Counted from the first letter of the stretch, positions 18,617 to 27,398 are shown. The stretch: 64,000 nucleotides of DNA from an uncultured Clostridia bacterium (GCA_934247225.1 CAKQJE010000012.1:1-64000), one strand, 5' to 3'. The notes: generated by a model from the letters alone, not told the origin. A program made the numbers and translations.

Positions 18617-19537
18617 ATGTGGTTTATTCTTGCGCTTATCGCGCTTGTTTGTTGGAGCGGATCCGATCTGTTTTCGAAAATCGGTTCCAAACCCGACGAT
18701 AAATTCAGTGAGTGGAAAATGGTTGTTGCGGTAGGTCTCGTAATGGGCGTTCACGCGATCGTCGAAATAGTATTTTTCAAAGTGCCGTTTTCTTTCGAAG
18801 CGATGTGGAAGTATCTTCCCGCTTCCTTGTGCTATATATCCTCGATGTTTATCGGGTACATAGGTTTAAGATATATCGAGCTTTCCATTTCCTCGCCGAT
18901 ATGCAACACGTCGGGAGCGGTGGCTTCTCTTTTCCTTATTATATTCTTCACGGACAGAGCGGGTATCGAGGGGCAGACTCAGCTTGTTATGACTATAATA
19001 GGTATAGTCGTGTGCGCGCTCGGCGTAACAGGACTCGGCTTTGCCGAAATGAGCGAGGACGACGAGATAAGGGCGCGCAGACAAGAGACGGCGAACGTAA
19101 AATACAGCAAAAGCTGGATCGCGCTTGCTATCCCCGTGATATATTGCTTTATCGACGCGGCGGGAACCGTTGCCGACTCTTTTATTCTCGACGTGCTTGA
19201 CGAGGACGTTGCGAACGTTGCTTACGAGCTTACCTTCCTTCTTTGCGGAATAGTCGCCGCCGTATACGCGTTTATAATAAAGAAAGACAAACCGACGGTC
19301 AAGCGCGAAGCTCCGAAACTTATCGGGGCGATCAGCGAAACGGCGGGGCAGTTCGCATATATTTCCGCAATTGCGGCTAACACCGTAGCCGCCGCGCCTA
19401 TCATTTCGTGCTATTGCGTGCTTTCGGTTGTGTGGAGCGCGATATTCCTTAAAGAAAGGTTGTCGTGGAAGCATTATGCAGCGATAGCCGTAACGGTCGT
19501 CGGCATCGCGCTTCTCGGAATTTTCGGCGGAGAATAA
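18617..19537 (+). CDS. EamA-type drug/metabolite transporter
   Basis: This is a membrane transporter of 306 residues with about ten hydrophobic helices in two tandem EamA repeats. The second repeat ends with the usual SVVWSAIFLKERLSWKHYAAI segment before the last helix. An unusual charged cytoplasmic loop (SEDDEIRARRQETANVKYSK) separates the halves. It probably exports a small metabolite or amino acid. It is followed by a small lipoprotein gene twelve bases downstream, likely in the same transcript. Confidence 0.88.
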   Translation: MWFILALIALVCWSGSDLFSKIGSKPDDKFSEWKMVVAVGLVMGVHAIVEIVFFKVPFSFEAMWKYLPASLCYISSMFIGYIGLRYIELSISSPICNTSGAVASLFLIIFFTDRAGIEGQTQLVMTIIGIVVCALGVTGLGFAEMSEDDEIRARRQETANVKYSKSWIALAIPVIYCFIDAAGTVADSFILDVLDEDVANVAYELTFLLCGIVAAVYAFIIKKDKPTVKREAPKLIGAISETAGQFAYISAIAANTVAAAPIISCYCVLSVVWSAIFLKERLSWKHYAAIAVTVVGIALLGIFGGE

Positions 19538-19549
19538 GAGGTTGATTTT

Positions 19550-19942
19550 ATGGTTAAAAAATTAACGGCGACGTTTTTCGCCTTTCTTGTTTTAGCTTTT
19601 ACTTTCGGCTGCGCGTCGAGCGTGGGCGTAAAGGAGACTAATTACAAAAAAGACGGTAAAAGCGTTATAATGGTTTCTTATAAAAAACTGAACGCGAAAA
19701 AAAACTACGAGATAGCCGTAGGAGAGGGCGAAAGAGTAGCCGTTGAAATCGAAATCGTGAGCGAGAGCGGAAGTCTTGCGCTTTCTATCGGTCGTGTAGG
19801 CTATCTTGCGGATTACGGCGGAAATAATCTCGAAACGGGAAGTTTCACCGTTTATTTAAACGAAGCGGGTACTTACGATATGATATTTTCAGCGAAAGAC
19901 CACGCGGGAAGTTTCAAAGCGACAAGTTATACAATAAAATAA
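19550..19942 (+). CDS. Small lipoprotein of unknown function
   Basis: This 130-residue protein has an N-terminal signal peptide and a lipobox-like end FTFGC, with Cys21 as the predicted lipidated residue. The mature part is a small beta-rich domain with repeated short strands and ends in a segment resembling beta-sandwich proteins. No family is recognised. It is placed after the EamA transporter, with which it probably shares a transcript, and before a strong terminator. Confidence 0.7.
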   Translation: MVKKLTATFFAFLVLAFTFGCASSVGVKETNYKKDGKSVIMVSYKKLNAKKNYEIAVGEGERVAVEIEIVSESGSLALSIGRVGYLADYGGNNLETGSFTVYLNEAGTYDMIFSAKDHAGSFKATSYTIK

Positions 19943-19949
19943 ACAAGTG

Positions 19950-19993
19950 AAGCGGCTTCGGCGAAAAATTATTTTTCGCCGAAGCCGCTTTTT
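19950..19993 (+). terminator. Terminator after the transporter-lipoprotein pair
   Basis: A long near-perfect stem (about 18-20 bp, arms starting at 19950 and ending at 19990) with a tiny loop is followed by T residues. Confidence 0.92.
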
Positions 19994-20088
19994 CAGTGTA
20001 AAATTCAATAAAATTCCGCATAATAACTAAGTAAATCCGCCGCAGAACCGCCCTCGAAAAAAATTTAAAAAAATTTGTCTCAAAACGC

Positions 20089-20117
20089 TTGACAAACGGT
20101 TTTTAACGATATATAAT
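20089..20117 (+). promoter_or_regulatory. Sigma-A promoter of the hrcA operon
   Basis: The hexamers TTGACA (20089-20094) and TATAAT (20112-20117) are both perfect and separated by 17 bp. The CIRCE operator starts nine bases downstream of the -10 box. Confidence 0.95.
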
Positions 20118-20126
20118 GAGGGCGAG

Positions 20127-20153
20127 TTAGCACTTAAAGCTAATGAGTGCTAA
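20127..20153 (+). promoter_or_regulatory. CIRCE operator (HrcA binding site)
   Basis: The inverted repeat TTAGCACTT-N9-GAGTGCTAA matches the CIRCE consensus with one deviation, at the last base of the left arm. It overlaps the start of transcription, so HrcA would repress the whole operon until heat or misfolded protein titrates GroE chaperonin. Confidence 0.97.
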
Positions 20154-20180
20154 CATTCAAAGATAAGGAGTGCCAAAGAT

Positions 20181-21203
20181 ATGGGTCTGTCGGACAGGAA
20201 GAAAAAAATACTTCAATACGTCGTTGACGATTATATCGAAACGGCTGTTCCCGTATCGTCGAAAAGTTTAACCGAGCGGCATTTGAAGAACATCAGTTCC
20301 GCAACGGTAAGGAACGAACTTTCGGCGCTCGAAGAACTCGGTTATCTTACGCAGCTCCACACCTCGTCGGGGAGAGTTCCCTCGGCGGAGGCTTACAAGC
20401 TTTACGTAAGCGACCTTATGGTTAAAGATAAACTTTCCGTAAAGGAGCTCGACTATATCAAGAAAATCTTTCTCGATAAAGCCGACAATCTGGAAGAGGT
20501 TATCAAAAACACCACGAAGGTAATAAGCGAGCTGACTTCTTACACGTCGGTAGGTATTCAGAGTCACGACTTATCGGAGAAAATAGTAAGCATAAAGCTT
20601 ATCAGGTTCAAACCCGACAGCGCGCTCGTCATAATCGTTACCGAGATGAGGCTTTTAAAGGACAACTTCATCGACATACCCGAAAATATGACGGACGATC
20701 AACTGAAAGACGCCGAAAAAGTTCTCGACAATATGTGCAAAAACAAAACGTTCAACGAGATATGCGATTTGAAGCCCGAAATGGAAGACGGTTTTATGGG
20801 TTACAAGAACATATTCGTAAACGTAGTCGAGGCGTTGAAAGCTTATATGACGACCACGGGCGAGGATGTGGTTACGGCGGGCGAGGATAAAATTCTCGAC
20901 CACCCCGAGTACGCCGATATCAATAAGATAAAGGATTTCCTCTCTGTGGTTACGAGCAAGGATAAAGTTATGACTTTGCTTACCGAAGACAATCGGGATA
21001 TAAAAATCAACGTCAAAATCGGCGCGGACGGTTACGACGAAATTCCCAAAGAATGTTCGCTCGTCACCGCAACGTACTCCGCAAACGGAACGAAGCTCGG
21101 AACCTACGGCGTTATAGGTCCTATCAGAATGGATTATCAAAAAGTCGTAGCCGTGCTTGAAAACGTCGGGAAAATACTTGAAAGCATAATAACGAACAGG
21201 TAG
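20181..21203 (+). CDS. hrcA: Heat-inducible transcription repressor HrcA
   Basis: HrcA binds CIRCE and represses class I heat-shock genes. The 340-residue protein has an N-terminal winged-helix domain with YIETAVPVSSKSL and SSATVRNELSALEELGYLTQLHTSSGRVPSAEAYKLYV, both strongly diagnostic, followed by the GAF-like dimerisation domain. The start is set by AAGGAG at 20165-20170. It is the first gene of hrcA-grpE-dnaK-dnaJ and so autoregulated through the CIRCE site just upstream. Confidence 0.97.
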   Translation: MGLSDRKKKILQYVVDDYIETAVPVSSKSLTERHLKNISSATVRNELSALEELGYLTQLHTSSGRVPSAEAYKLYVSDLMVKDKLSVKELDYIKKIFLDKADNLEEVIKNTTKVISELTSYTSVGIQSHDLSEKIVSIKLIRFKPDSALVIIVTEMRLLKDNFIDIPENMTDDQLKDAEKVLDNMCKNKTFNEICDLKPEMEDGFMGYKNIFVNVVEALKAYMTTTGEDVVTAGEDKILDHPEYADINKIKDFLSVVTSKDKVMTLLTEDNRDIKINVKIGADGYDEIPKECSLVTATYSANGTKLGTYGVIGPIRMDYQKVVAVLENVGKILESIITNR

Positions 21204-21219
21204 GAGGCGAACGAAAAAA

Positions 21220-21843
21220 ATGTCGCAACACGGAAAAAAACATCACGAAAACAATAAAGACGAGGAGAAACGCGAAAATCCTGTTCCCGAACAGGAAGAA
21301 GAGATAGAATCCGAAGCGGACGAAATCGACAAGATGACGGAAGCCGAGGCAAAAGAACTTTTACGTAAATCCGAATCGAACGTTCTTAAGCTCCGAGCCG
21401 AAATAGAAAATCTAAAAAAAGAAAACGAAGAAACGAAAAACGACTATTTAAGAGCCAGAGCCGATTGCGAGAACGTGCGTAAGCATAAACACGAAGAAGT
21501 GCGCGCGGCGTTCGACGACGGCAGGGTTACCGCGATAGAAAAGATATTGCCGATAGGCGACAGTTTGGACTGGGCGCTTAAGATGCAGCTGGATGACAAC
21601 ACGAAAGACGGAATAGAGAAGCTTTTGAAAAAGTATCACGAAACGCTTTCCGCGCTCGGCGTAATCGAGTTTTCGCCCGAGGTCGGAAGCAAATTCGACC
21701 CAAGCACCGCAAACGCGGTTATGACCGTTCCGAAGGAAACCGAAGAGGACGAACCCGAGACGGTAAAACAGGTTTACGGCAGGGGCTATAAGCTCGGCGA
21801 AAAGATTATGAGATACGCTCAGGTATCCGTAATCAAAGAATAA
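21220..21843 (+). CDS. grpE: Nucleotide exchange factor GrpE
   Basis: GrpE releases ADP from DnaK in the chaperone cycle. The 207-residue protein has an acidic, disordered N-terminus (about 1-50), a long coiled coil (about 50-110), and the C-terminal beta domain with the GrpE pattern ending in VKQVYGRGYKLGEKIMRYAQVSVIK. It lies 16 bases after hrcA within the heat-shock operon. Confidence 0.95.
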   Translation: MSQHGKKHHENNKDEEKRENPVPEQEEEIESEADEIDKMTEAEAKELLRKSESNVLKLRAEIENLKKENEETKNDYLRARADCENVRKHKHEEVRAAFDDGRVTAIEKILPIGDSLDWALKMQLDDNTKDGIEKLLKKYHETLSALGVIEFSPEVGSKFDPSTANAVMTVPKETEEDEPETVKQVYGRGYKLGEKIMRYAQVSVIKE

Positions 21844-21878
21844 ATAAGGAATTTAACTTAAAAAAGGAGATAAATATT

Positions 21879-23696
21879 ATGAGTAAAGTAATCGGTATAG
21901 ATTTAGGAACAACGAACTCTTGCGTAGCCGTTATGGAAGGCGGCGAACCGGTAGTTATAGCAAACGCGGAAGGATCGAGAACGACTCCTTCGGTAGTAGG
22001 TTTCCAGAAAGACGGAGAAAGACTTGTCGGTCAGATCGCTAAACGTCAGGCTGTTGCCAACAGCGACAGGACGGTTATCTCGATCAAGAGACATATGGGC
22101 AGCGATTATAAAGTCAATATCGACGGAAAACAGTATTCCCCGCAGGAAATTTCCGCTATGATCCTCGCAAAACTTAAAAAGGACGCCGAAAGTTATCTCG
22201 GCGAACCCGTAAAGGACGCGGTAATAACTTGCCCCGCATACTTCACGGACAGCCAGAGACAGGCAACCAAGGACGCGGGCAAAATCGCGGGTCTTAACGT
22301 ACTTCGTATCATAAACGAACCTACGGCTGCGGCTCTTGCTTACGGTCTCGATAAAGATAAAAAATCGCATAAAGTTATGATTTACGACCTCGGCGGCGGT
22401 ACGTTCGACGTCTCCATCCTCGATATCGGCGACGGAGTATTCGAAGTTCTCGCAACCAACGGTAACTGTATGCTCGGCGGCGACGATTTCGATAAGAGAA
22501 TTATGGATTACGTCGTGGACGATTTTAAATCGAAAGAGGGTATTGACCTTTCCAAAGATAAAATGGCGATGCAGAGAATCAAGGAAGCTGCCGAAAAAGC
22601 AAAGATCGAACTTTCCAGCATGAGTTCGACCAACATCAACCTTCCGTTCATAACCGCGGACGCCAACGGTCCTAAGCATTTGGACGTAACGCTTACCAAA
22701 GATAAATTCGACACTATGACGGGCGACCTCGTAGAATCGACCAAAGCTCCTATGCGTCAGGCAATGAAAGACGCGGGTCTTAGCTATAACGATATCGACA
22801 AAGTCATTCTTGTCGGCGGTTCGACCCGTATCCCCGCGGTCGTTGAAGCCGTTAAATGCGAAACGGGCAAAGAACCGTTCAAAGGCATCAACCCCGACGA
22901 ATGCGTCGCTATCGGCGCGGCTATTCAGGGCGGCGTTTTAACGGGCGAAGTCAAGGACGTACTTCTTCTCGACGTAACTCCGTTGTCTCTCGGTATCGAA
23001 ACGCTCGGCGGCGTGTTCACGAAACTTATCGAAAAGAACACCACGATTCCCGTTAAGAAATCTCAGGTATTCTCGACGGCGGCGGATAACCAATCCGAAG
23101 TTACCATTCACGTTCTTCAAGGCGAAAGGCAGTTCGCGAAAGACAACAAGACTTTGGGTCAGTTCAATCTTTCGGGTATCGCTCCCGCTCCGAGAGGAAT
23201 TCCTCAGATCGAAGTTACTTTCGATATCGACGCGAACGGTATCGTTCATGTAACCGCAAAGGATCTCGGAACTCAGAAAGCCGCGGATATAACGATAACA
23301 TCGTCCACCAATCTTTCGGAAGAAGACATTCAAAAAGCCGTTAAGGAAGCCGAAATGTACGAAGCCGAAGATAAGAAGAGAAAGGAAGCGGTCGAAAACA
23401 AGAACAAGCTCGACAGCCTTATCTTCCAGGTCGAAAAAACCGTTAAAGATAGCGGCGACAAGCTCACCGAAGAGGATAAAACCACCGTTGAAAACGCGGT
23501 TAAAGAAGCCAAAGAAGCTCTTAATTCGGAAGATAACGACAGAATCGTCGCGGCTACCGAAAAGCTTTCCAAAGATATCGAACCGGTATTCACCAAGCTT
23601 TATCAGCAGGCGACCGCTAACGCTCAGGGCGGAGCTAACCCGGGTGCGGGCGCAGGTTCGGGCGACGACGGCGACACGGAATTCCATCAGAACTGA
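21879..23696 (+). CDS. dnaK: Chaperone protein DnaK (Hsp70)
   Basis: This ATP-driven chaperone works with DnaJ and GrpE. The 605-residue protein contains the Hsp70 signatures IGIDLGTTNSCVAVMEG at the N-terminus, IYDLGGGTFDVSILD and VILVGGSTRIPAV in the ATPase domain, a DVTPLSLGIETLGG linker into the substrate-binding domain, and a glycine-rich tail. The length is typical of Firmicutes DnaK. AAAGGAG precedes the ATG. Third gene of the CIRCE-regulated operon. Confidence 0.98.
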   Translation: MSKVIGIDLGTTNSCVAVMEGGEPVVIANAEGSRTTPSVVGFQKDGERLVGQIAKRQAVANSDRTVISIKRHMGSDYKVNIDGKQYSPQEISAMILAKLKKDAESYLGEPVKDAVITCPAYFTDSQRQATKDAGKIAGLNVLRIINEPTAAALAYGLDKDKKSHKVMIYDLGGGTFDVSILDIGDGVFEVLATNGNCMLGGDDFDKRIMDYVVDDFKSKEGIDLSKDKMAMQRIKEAAEKAKIELSSMSSTNINLPFITADANGPKHLDVTLTKDKFDTMTGDLVESTKAPMRQAMKDAGLSYNDIDKVILVGGSTRIPAVVEAVKCETGKEPFKGINPDECVAIGAAIQGGVLTGEVKDVLLLDVTPLSLGIETLGGVFTKLIEKNTTIPVKKSQVFSTAADNQSEVTIHVLQGERQFAKDNKTLGQFNLSGIAPAPRGIPQIEVTFDIDANGIVHVTAKDLGTQKAADITITSSTNLSEEDIQKAVKEAEMYEAEDKKRKEAVENKNKLDSLIFQVEKTVKDSGDKLTEEDKTTVENAVKEAKEALNSEDNDRIVAATEKLSKDIEPVFTKLYQQATANAQGGANPGAGAGSGDDGDTEFHQN

Positions 23697-23810
23697 TTTT
23701 AACGAAAATGGTTTCGGCTTAAAAACCGCAACAAACGGGTAAATAAACCGATAAATAAGTAACAAAATAAGCAATTTTGCAAACGATTGCATAACGATTG
23801 TAAAGGCGGC

Positions 23811-23834
23811 GCGGGCGGACGGAAGTCCGCCCGC
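23811..23834 (+). other. Intercistronic hairpin between dnaK and dnaJ
   Basis: A perfect ten-base, very GC-rich stem (GCGGGCGGAC/GTCCGCCCGC) with a GGAA tetraloop lies 26 bases before dnaJ. There is no T-tract after it, so it is not a normal terminator; it could stabilise the upstream message or mark a processing point. Confidence 0.75.
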
Positions 23835-23859
23835 GTCAAAGACATAAATAAGGAAAAAT

Positions 23860-25011
23860 ATGGCAAAGAATTATTACGAAGTACTCGGCGTCGATAAAAA
23901 AGCCTCGCAGGACGATATAAAAGCGGCTTACAGAAAGCTTGCCCGTCAGTATCACCCCGATTTGCACCCGAACGACGAGGAATGCGCAAAAAAATTCAAA
24001 GAAATAAACGAAGCTAACGAGGTTTTGTCCGACCCGCAGAAACGTCAGCAGTACGATATGGAACTCGAACACCCGGGCGCGGGTAATTTCGGCGGCTTCG
24101 GCGGTTTCGGAAGCGGCTCGCAAAGCGCGGGCGGTTTCGGAGGTTTCGGCGATATTTTCGGCGACATTTTCGGAGCTTTTTCGGGATCGGATCGCGGCGG
24201 CAGAACGGCTGCGCAGGACGGAGACGATATCAATCTCGAAGTCGAGCTTTCTTTTCTGGACGCGGCTAAGGGTTGCAAAAAGGATATAACTTACACAAGA
24301 AAAGAGCCTTGCCCCGATTGCAGATCCACGGGCGCGAAAAACGGCACGTCGTATAAGCAGTGCGATAAATGTAAAGGAACGGGTACTATTCAGTATGTTT
24401 CGGGAAACAGCATTTTCAGAACAGTTCAACAGCGCGCGTGCGACGCTTGCGGCGGAAAAGGCAAGATAATCATAGAAAAATGCCCGACCTGCGGCGGGAA
24501 AGGTTATCAGCGTAAGCAGACGACCATTTCGCTCAATATTCCCGCAGGCGCGGACACGAACAGTTATATAACGAAAAAAGGTTACGGAGAAGCTTCCACT
24601 ACGGGCGGCGAACCAGGCGACCTTATCGTCGTTTTCAAAGTTCAGCCGCATAAGCTTTTCAAGAGAAACAAATTCGATTTGTATCTCGATTTGCCGATCA
24701 GCTTCACGACGGCGGCTCTCGGCGGAAAGGTCAAAGTTCCCACGCTCGACGATACGGTAACGCTCGATATTCCCGACGGAACGCAGTCCGGGAAAGTTTT
24801 CCAGATCAGAGGAAAGGGTATCGCTTCGCGTTACGGAACGGGCAGTCTGTTCGTAACCGTTTACGTCGAAGTTCCCACAAAGCTCACCAAAGCCGAGAAA
24901 CAGAGACTTCTCGATTTCGACAGCGACATCGAACTTAAACAGTACGATAAAATGAAAAAATACGACGATACGATGCAGGCTTTGTACGGCGCGAAACCGT
25001 ACGAAAAATAA
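23860..25011 (+). CDS. dnaJ: Chaperone protein DnaJ (Hsp40)
   Basis: This co-chaperone stimulates DnaK ATP hydrolysis. The 383-residue protein has a J domain with the HPD tripeptide (near residues 33-35), a Gly/Phe-rich linker (about 70-110), a zinc-binding domain with four cysteine repeats (CPDC, CDKC, CDAC, CPTC), and two C-terminal beta domains. It is a complete type I DnaJ. Last gene of the heat-shock operon, ending at a bidirectional terminator. Confidence 0.97.
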   Translation: MAKNYYEVLGVDKKASQDDIKAAYRKLARQYHPDLHPNDEECAKKFKEINEANEVLSDPQKRQQYDMELEHPGAGNFGGFGGFGSGSQSAGGFGGFGDIFGDIFGAFSGSDRGGRTAAQDGDDINLEVELSFLDAAKGCKKDITYTRKEPCPDCRSTGAKNGTSYKQCDKCKGTGTIQYVSGNSIFRTVQQRACDACGGKGKIIIEKCPTCGGKGYQRKQTTISLNIPAGADTNSYITKKGYGEASTTGGEPGDLIVVFKVQPHKLFKRNKFDLYLDLPISFTTAALGGKVKVPTLDDTVTLDIPDGTQSGKVFQIRGKGIASRYGTGSLFVTVYVEVPTKLTKAEKQRLLDFDSDIELKQYDKMKKYDDTMQALYGAKPYEK

Positions 25012-25043
25012 TTTGCACAATATATAAAATTCGTATGGTATAT

Positions 25044-25083
25044 AAAATCGGGGCAGAGTAAAAACTCTTACCCCGATTTTTTA
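25044..25083. terminator. Bidirectional terminator between dnaJ and the convergent gene
   Basis: AAAATCGGGG/CCCCGATTTT arms (25044-25053 and 25071-25080) with an inner AGAGT/ACTCT stem and A or T runs on both sides serve the dnaJ operon and the minus-strand gene that ends at 25088. Confidence 0.9.
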
Positions 25084-25087
25084 TCGC

Positions 25088-25531
25088 TTATAGAAATTTC
25101 TTCAAGCGTTCTTCGTAAGACTCTTCGAGTTCGGTAAGTTCTTTCGCGAGATTTCTCACCGCTTCCGAAATTCTGTCTCCGCAGCCGTTTAAAAGCTCGT
25201 GAAGTTCGGTAATTCCCATAACGGTGCCTTTGATCATAAGTTCTGCGACGTGCGAGGCGGAATCGTCCGTTAAGGTATTCATTTTAACGGAGGCGAACAT
25301 AACGGCTTTTTTGAGCGGGTTAATGTCTTTTGTATCGGTCGAAGTTTCTTTCATATAAGAGGAAAGTTTACCGATATATTTTTCGTAGCCGTCGTATTCG
25401 TCGGCAAGTTCGCCGCGCATATTTTCGTCCGAAACCTCTTTGATTATGTCCGAAATGGTTTGAAGGGCGATGTGCGCGTTTTTGTAAAGGGAAACAAGCG
25501 CTTCCTTGTCTATATTCTGGTAATCGTTCAT
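25088..25531 (-). CDS. Helical protein of unknown function (possibly ferritin-like)
   Basis: This 147-residue, largely alpha-helical protein contains four or more amphipathic helices (for example LVSLYKNAHIALQTISDIIKE and ITELHELLNG near the C-terminal third). The helix pattern resembles ferritin-like or DUF2383-type four-helix bundles, but I cannot identify metal ligands with confidence. AAAAGGAG precedes the ATG. It stands alone, convergent with dnaJ. Confidence 0.7.
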   Translation of the reverse strand: MNDYQNIDKEALVSLYKNAHIALQTISDIIKEVSDENMRGELADEYDGYEKYIGKLSSYMKETSTDTKDINPLKKAVMFASVKMNTLTDDSASHVAELMIKGTVMGITELHELLNGCGDRISEAVRNLAKELTELEESYEERLKKFL

Positions 25532-25601
25532 AAATTGGCTCCTTTTAAAAATTTTTATCGATAATAGTATGTATTTGTTTCAAAAAATAATGCAAAAACG
25601 T

Positions 25602-25630
25602 TTGACATATTCGTTGAAAAAGGTTATACT
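25602..25630 (+). promoter_or_regulatory. Sigma-A promoter for rplU-rpmA
   Basis: TTGACA (25602-25607) and TATACT (25625-25630) are separated by 17 bp. Confidence 0.88.
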
Positions 25631-25636
25631 GATAAA

Positions 25637-25720
25637 GAACCGCTCGGAAAGGGTATAAAGTCGCGTTCAAACGCGCCCCGAAGAATTTTTCCCGGCGAGA
25701 TTAGACAGGAGGGTCTATTT
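25637..25720 (+). ncRNA. Possible L21 leader RNA
   Basis: The roughly 85-base untranslated leader between promoter and rplU contains short GC-rich inverted repeats (for example GCGTT/AACGC near 25664-25676) before the AGGAGG ribosome binding site. Firmicutes rplU genes often carry an autoregulatory leader (the L21 leader family); position and size fit, but the match to the consensus has not been tested. Confidence 0.35.
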
Positions 25721-25724
25721 TTCA

Positions 25725-26033
25725 ATGTACGCAATCATCGAAAACGGAAGCAAGCAGTACAAAGTAAGCGGCGGCGACGTCGTAAACTTCGAAAAGCTTG
25801 ACGCAAACGTAGGCGACAAAGTCGAATTCAACGTTTTGCTTGTATCTGATGAAAACGGAATCAAGGTCGCAAAAGAAGCGGCGGGATTCAAAGCAGTAGG
25901 CGAAGTTACGGCGCAGGCAAAGGACAAAAAAGTCATTGTCTTCAAGTACAAAGCTAAGAAGAACGAAAGAAAGAAGCAGGGTCACAGACAGCCTTTTACC
26001 TCGGTAAAGATTGTCGAGATCGTTGCGAAGTAA
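25725..26033 (+). CDS. rplU: Large ribosomal subunit protein L21
   Basis: L21 binds 23S rRNA in the 50S subunit. The 102-residue protein begins MYAIIENGSKQYKVSGGDVV and ends with the family pattern KKQGHRQPFTSVKIVEI. It is followed 18 bases later by rpmA. In many Firmicutes a small cysteine protease gene (prp) sits between these two; here there is no room for it. Confidence 0.97.
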   Translation: MYAIIENGSKQYKVSGGDVVNFEKLDANVGDKVEFNVLLVSDENGIKVAKEAAGFKAVGEVTAQAKDKKVIVFKYKAKKNERKKQGHRQPFTSVKIVEIVAK

Positions 26034-26051
26034 TAAACGGAGGGCGGTAAT

Positions 26052-26327
26052 ATGTTATTTTTCAGATTATTTGCACACCATAAAGGAATGGGAAGCACGA
26101 AGAACGGACGTGACAGCAACGCTAAGCGTCTCGGAGCTAAACGTGCGGACGGTCAGGCAGTTCTTGCGGGAAACATCCTTGTAAGACAGAGAGGAACTAA
26201 AATCCATCCCGGTAACAACGTAGGCATCGGAAGCGACGATACTTTGTACGCATTGGTAGACGGAGTCGTCAGATTTGAAAGACTCGGCAAAGACAGAAAA
26301 CAGGTCAGCGTTTACGCAGCCGAATAA
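26052..26327 (+). CDS. rpmA: Large ribosomal subunit protein L27 with N-terminal extension
   Basis: L27 contacts tRNA at the peptidyl-transferase centre. The 91-residue product has the core pattern KGMGSTKNGRDSNAKRLGAKRADGQAV. It starts with MLFFRLFAHHKG, resembling the cleavable extension of Firmicutes L27, which the protease Prp removes after the Phe-Ala (FA) site. Cleavage here would fall after FRLFA. AGGGCGG upstream is a weak ribosome binding site, but the short spacing to rplU suggests coupled expression. Confidence 0.96.
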   Translation: MLFFRLFAHHKGMGSTKNGRDSNAKRLGAKRADGQAVLAGNILVRQRGTKIHPGNNVGIGSDDTLYALVDGVVRFERLGKDRKQVSVYAAE

Positions 26328-26347
26328 TTTTCATTAAGCTACAAAAG

Positions 26348-26376
26348 GCAAACTCTTTTCGGGGTTTGCTTTTTTT
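26348..26376 (+). terminator. Terminator after rpmA
   Basis: GCAAAC pairs with GTTTGC, with two more pairs inside, followed by seven T residues. Confidence 0.85.
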
Positions 26377-26458
26377 ATAATCGTTTCGGAACTGTCTTTG
26401 TAGCGGTTCGAAACGTTATTGCAAACAGGCGAAAACAACCCTGAATTACGTTTAACTT

Positions 26459-27298
26459 ATGAAGACAATACGGACAGACGGTAAATTTTTCAATCCGAAA
26501 GATACGCTCGAATGCGGGCAAATCTTCCGCTATAAGTCGATTAACGGCGGTTTTTTGGTTCAATCGGGCGGTAAATGCTGCTTTTTGAAAAGCGTAAACG
26601 ACGAAACTGAAATCACTTTCGAGGACGACGACGAAAAGTACTTCAAAAAGTATTTCGACCTCGATTCCGATTATTCGGGGATAGTGGAAAGAGCGGAAAA
26701 ATGCGAATACGAAATCGTTCGCACGGCAGCCGAAAAAGCCTCGGGGGTAAGAATTCTTCGCCAGGACTTATCGGAAACTCTTTTTTCGTTCATCATATCC
26801 CAAAATAATATGATTCCGAGAATAAAAGCCATAATCGAACGCACGTCGGCTGCTCTCGGCGAGAAAAAATCCTTTATGGGCGAGGAGTATTATACGTTTC
26901 CGACAGCAGAAGCCTTAGCGACGAAAGACGCCGATTTTTATTTCAAACTCGGTTACGGTTACAGGGCGGATTACATTCCCGCGGTCGCGAATGCGATCGA
27001 AAGCGGCGAGTTCGATTTTTCCGCCGACGGGCTTTCCACGGCGGAGCTTAGAAAAAAACTCATCGCGCTTAAAGGCGTGGGACCGAAAGTCGCGGACTGC
27101 GTTGCGCTTTTCGGCTATCACAGAACGGACAGTTTTCCCGTCGACACCTGGATCGAAAAGCTTTACAGAGAAGATTTCGGCGGCGAACTTAAGGACAGAA
27201 AAAAAATCGCGGAGTTTTTCACTTCGCGTTTCGGCAACGATTCGGGTTTTATCCAGCAATATATCTTCTATTACAAGCGAAGCTTGTCGGGCAAATAA
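26459..27298 (+). CDS. 8-oxoguanine DNA glycosylase / AP lyase, OGG1-type
   Basis: This base-excision repair enzyme has 279 residues. It has an N-terminal AlkA/OGG-like domain (DTLECGQIFRYK) and a helix-hairpin-helix domain, LKGVGPKVADCVALFGY, followed by the FPVDTW segment. Lys210 in GPKVADC and Asp229 in PVDTW match the catalytic lysine and aspartate of OGG1-type bifunctional glycosylases, while AlkA lacks the lysine. It is therefore likely to remove oxidised guanine. It stands alone between the ribosomal protein operon and the glycoside hydrolase, with a terminator downstream. Confidence 0.86.
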   Translation: MKTIRTDGKFFNPKDTLECGQIFRYKSINGGFLVQSGGKCCFLKSVNDETEITFEDDDEKYFKKYFDLDSDYSGIVERAEKCEYEIVRTAAEKASGVRILRQDLSETLFSFIISQNNMIPRIKAIIERTSAALGEKKSFMGEEYYTFPTAEALATKDADFYFKLGYGYRADYIPAVANAIESGEFDFSADGLSTAELRKKLIALKGVGPKVADCVALFGYHRTDSFPVDTWIEKLYREDFGGELKDRKKIAEFFTSRFGNDSGFIQQYIFYYKRSLSGK

Positions 27299-27341
27299 TT
27301 CCGACAAACAATGCGGATGAAAAGAAAATAAAATATAACTG

Positions 27342-27382
27342 AAACGCAATGGAAAAAATATGTATTCTATTGCGTTTTTTTC
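27342..27382 (+). terminator. Terminator after the DNA glycosylase gene
   Basis: AAACGCAAT (27342-27350) pairs with ATTGCGTTT (27369-27377), followed by T residues. Its 3' arm contains the -35 box of the next promoter. Confidence 0.82.
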
Positions 27383-27398
27383 TTAAAAATGTTATAAT
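27370..27398 (+). promoter_or_regulatory. Sigma-A promoter for the glycoside hydrolase gene
   Basis: TTGCGT (27370-27375) and TATAAT (27393-27398) are separated by 17 bp. The -35 box is inside the preceding terminator stem. Confidence 0.7.
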
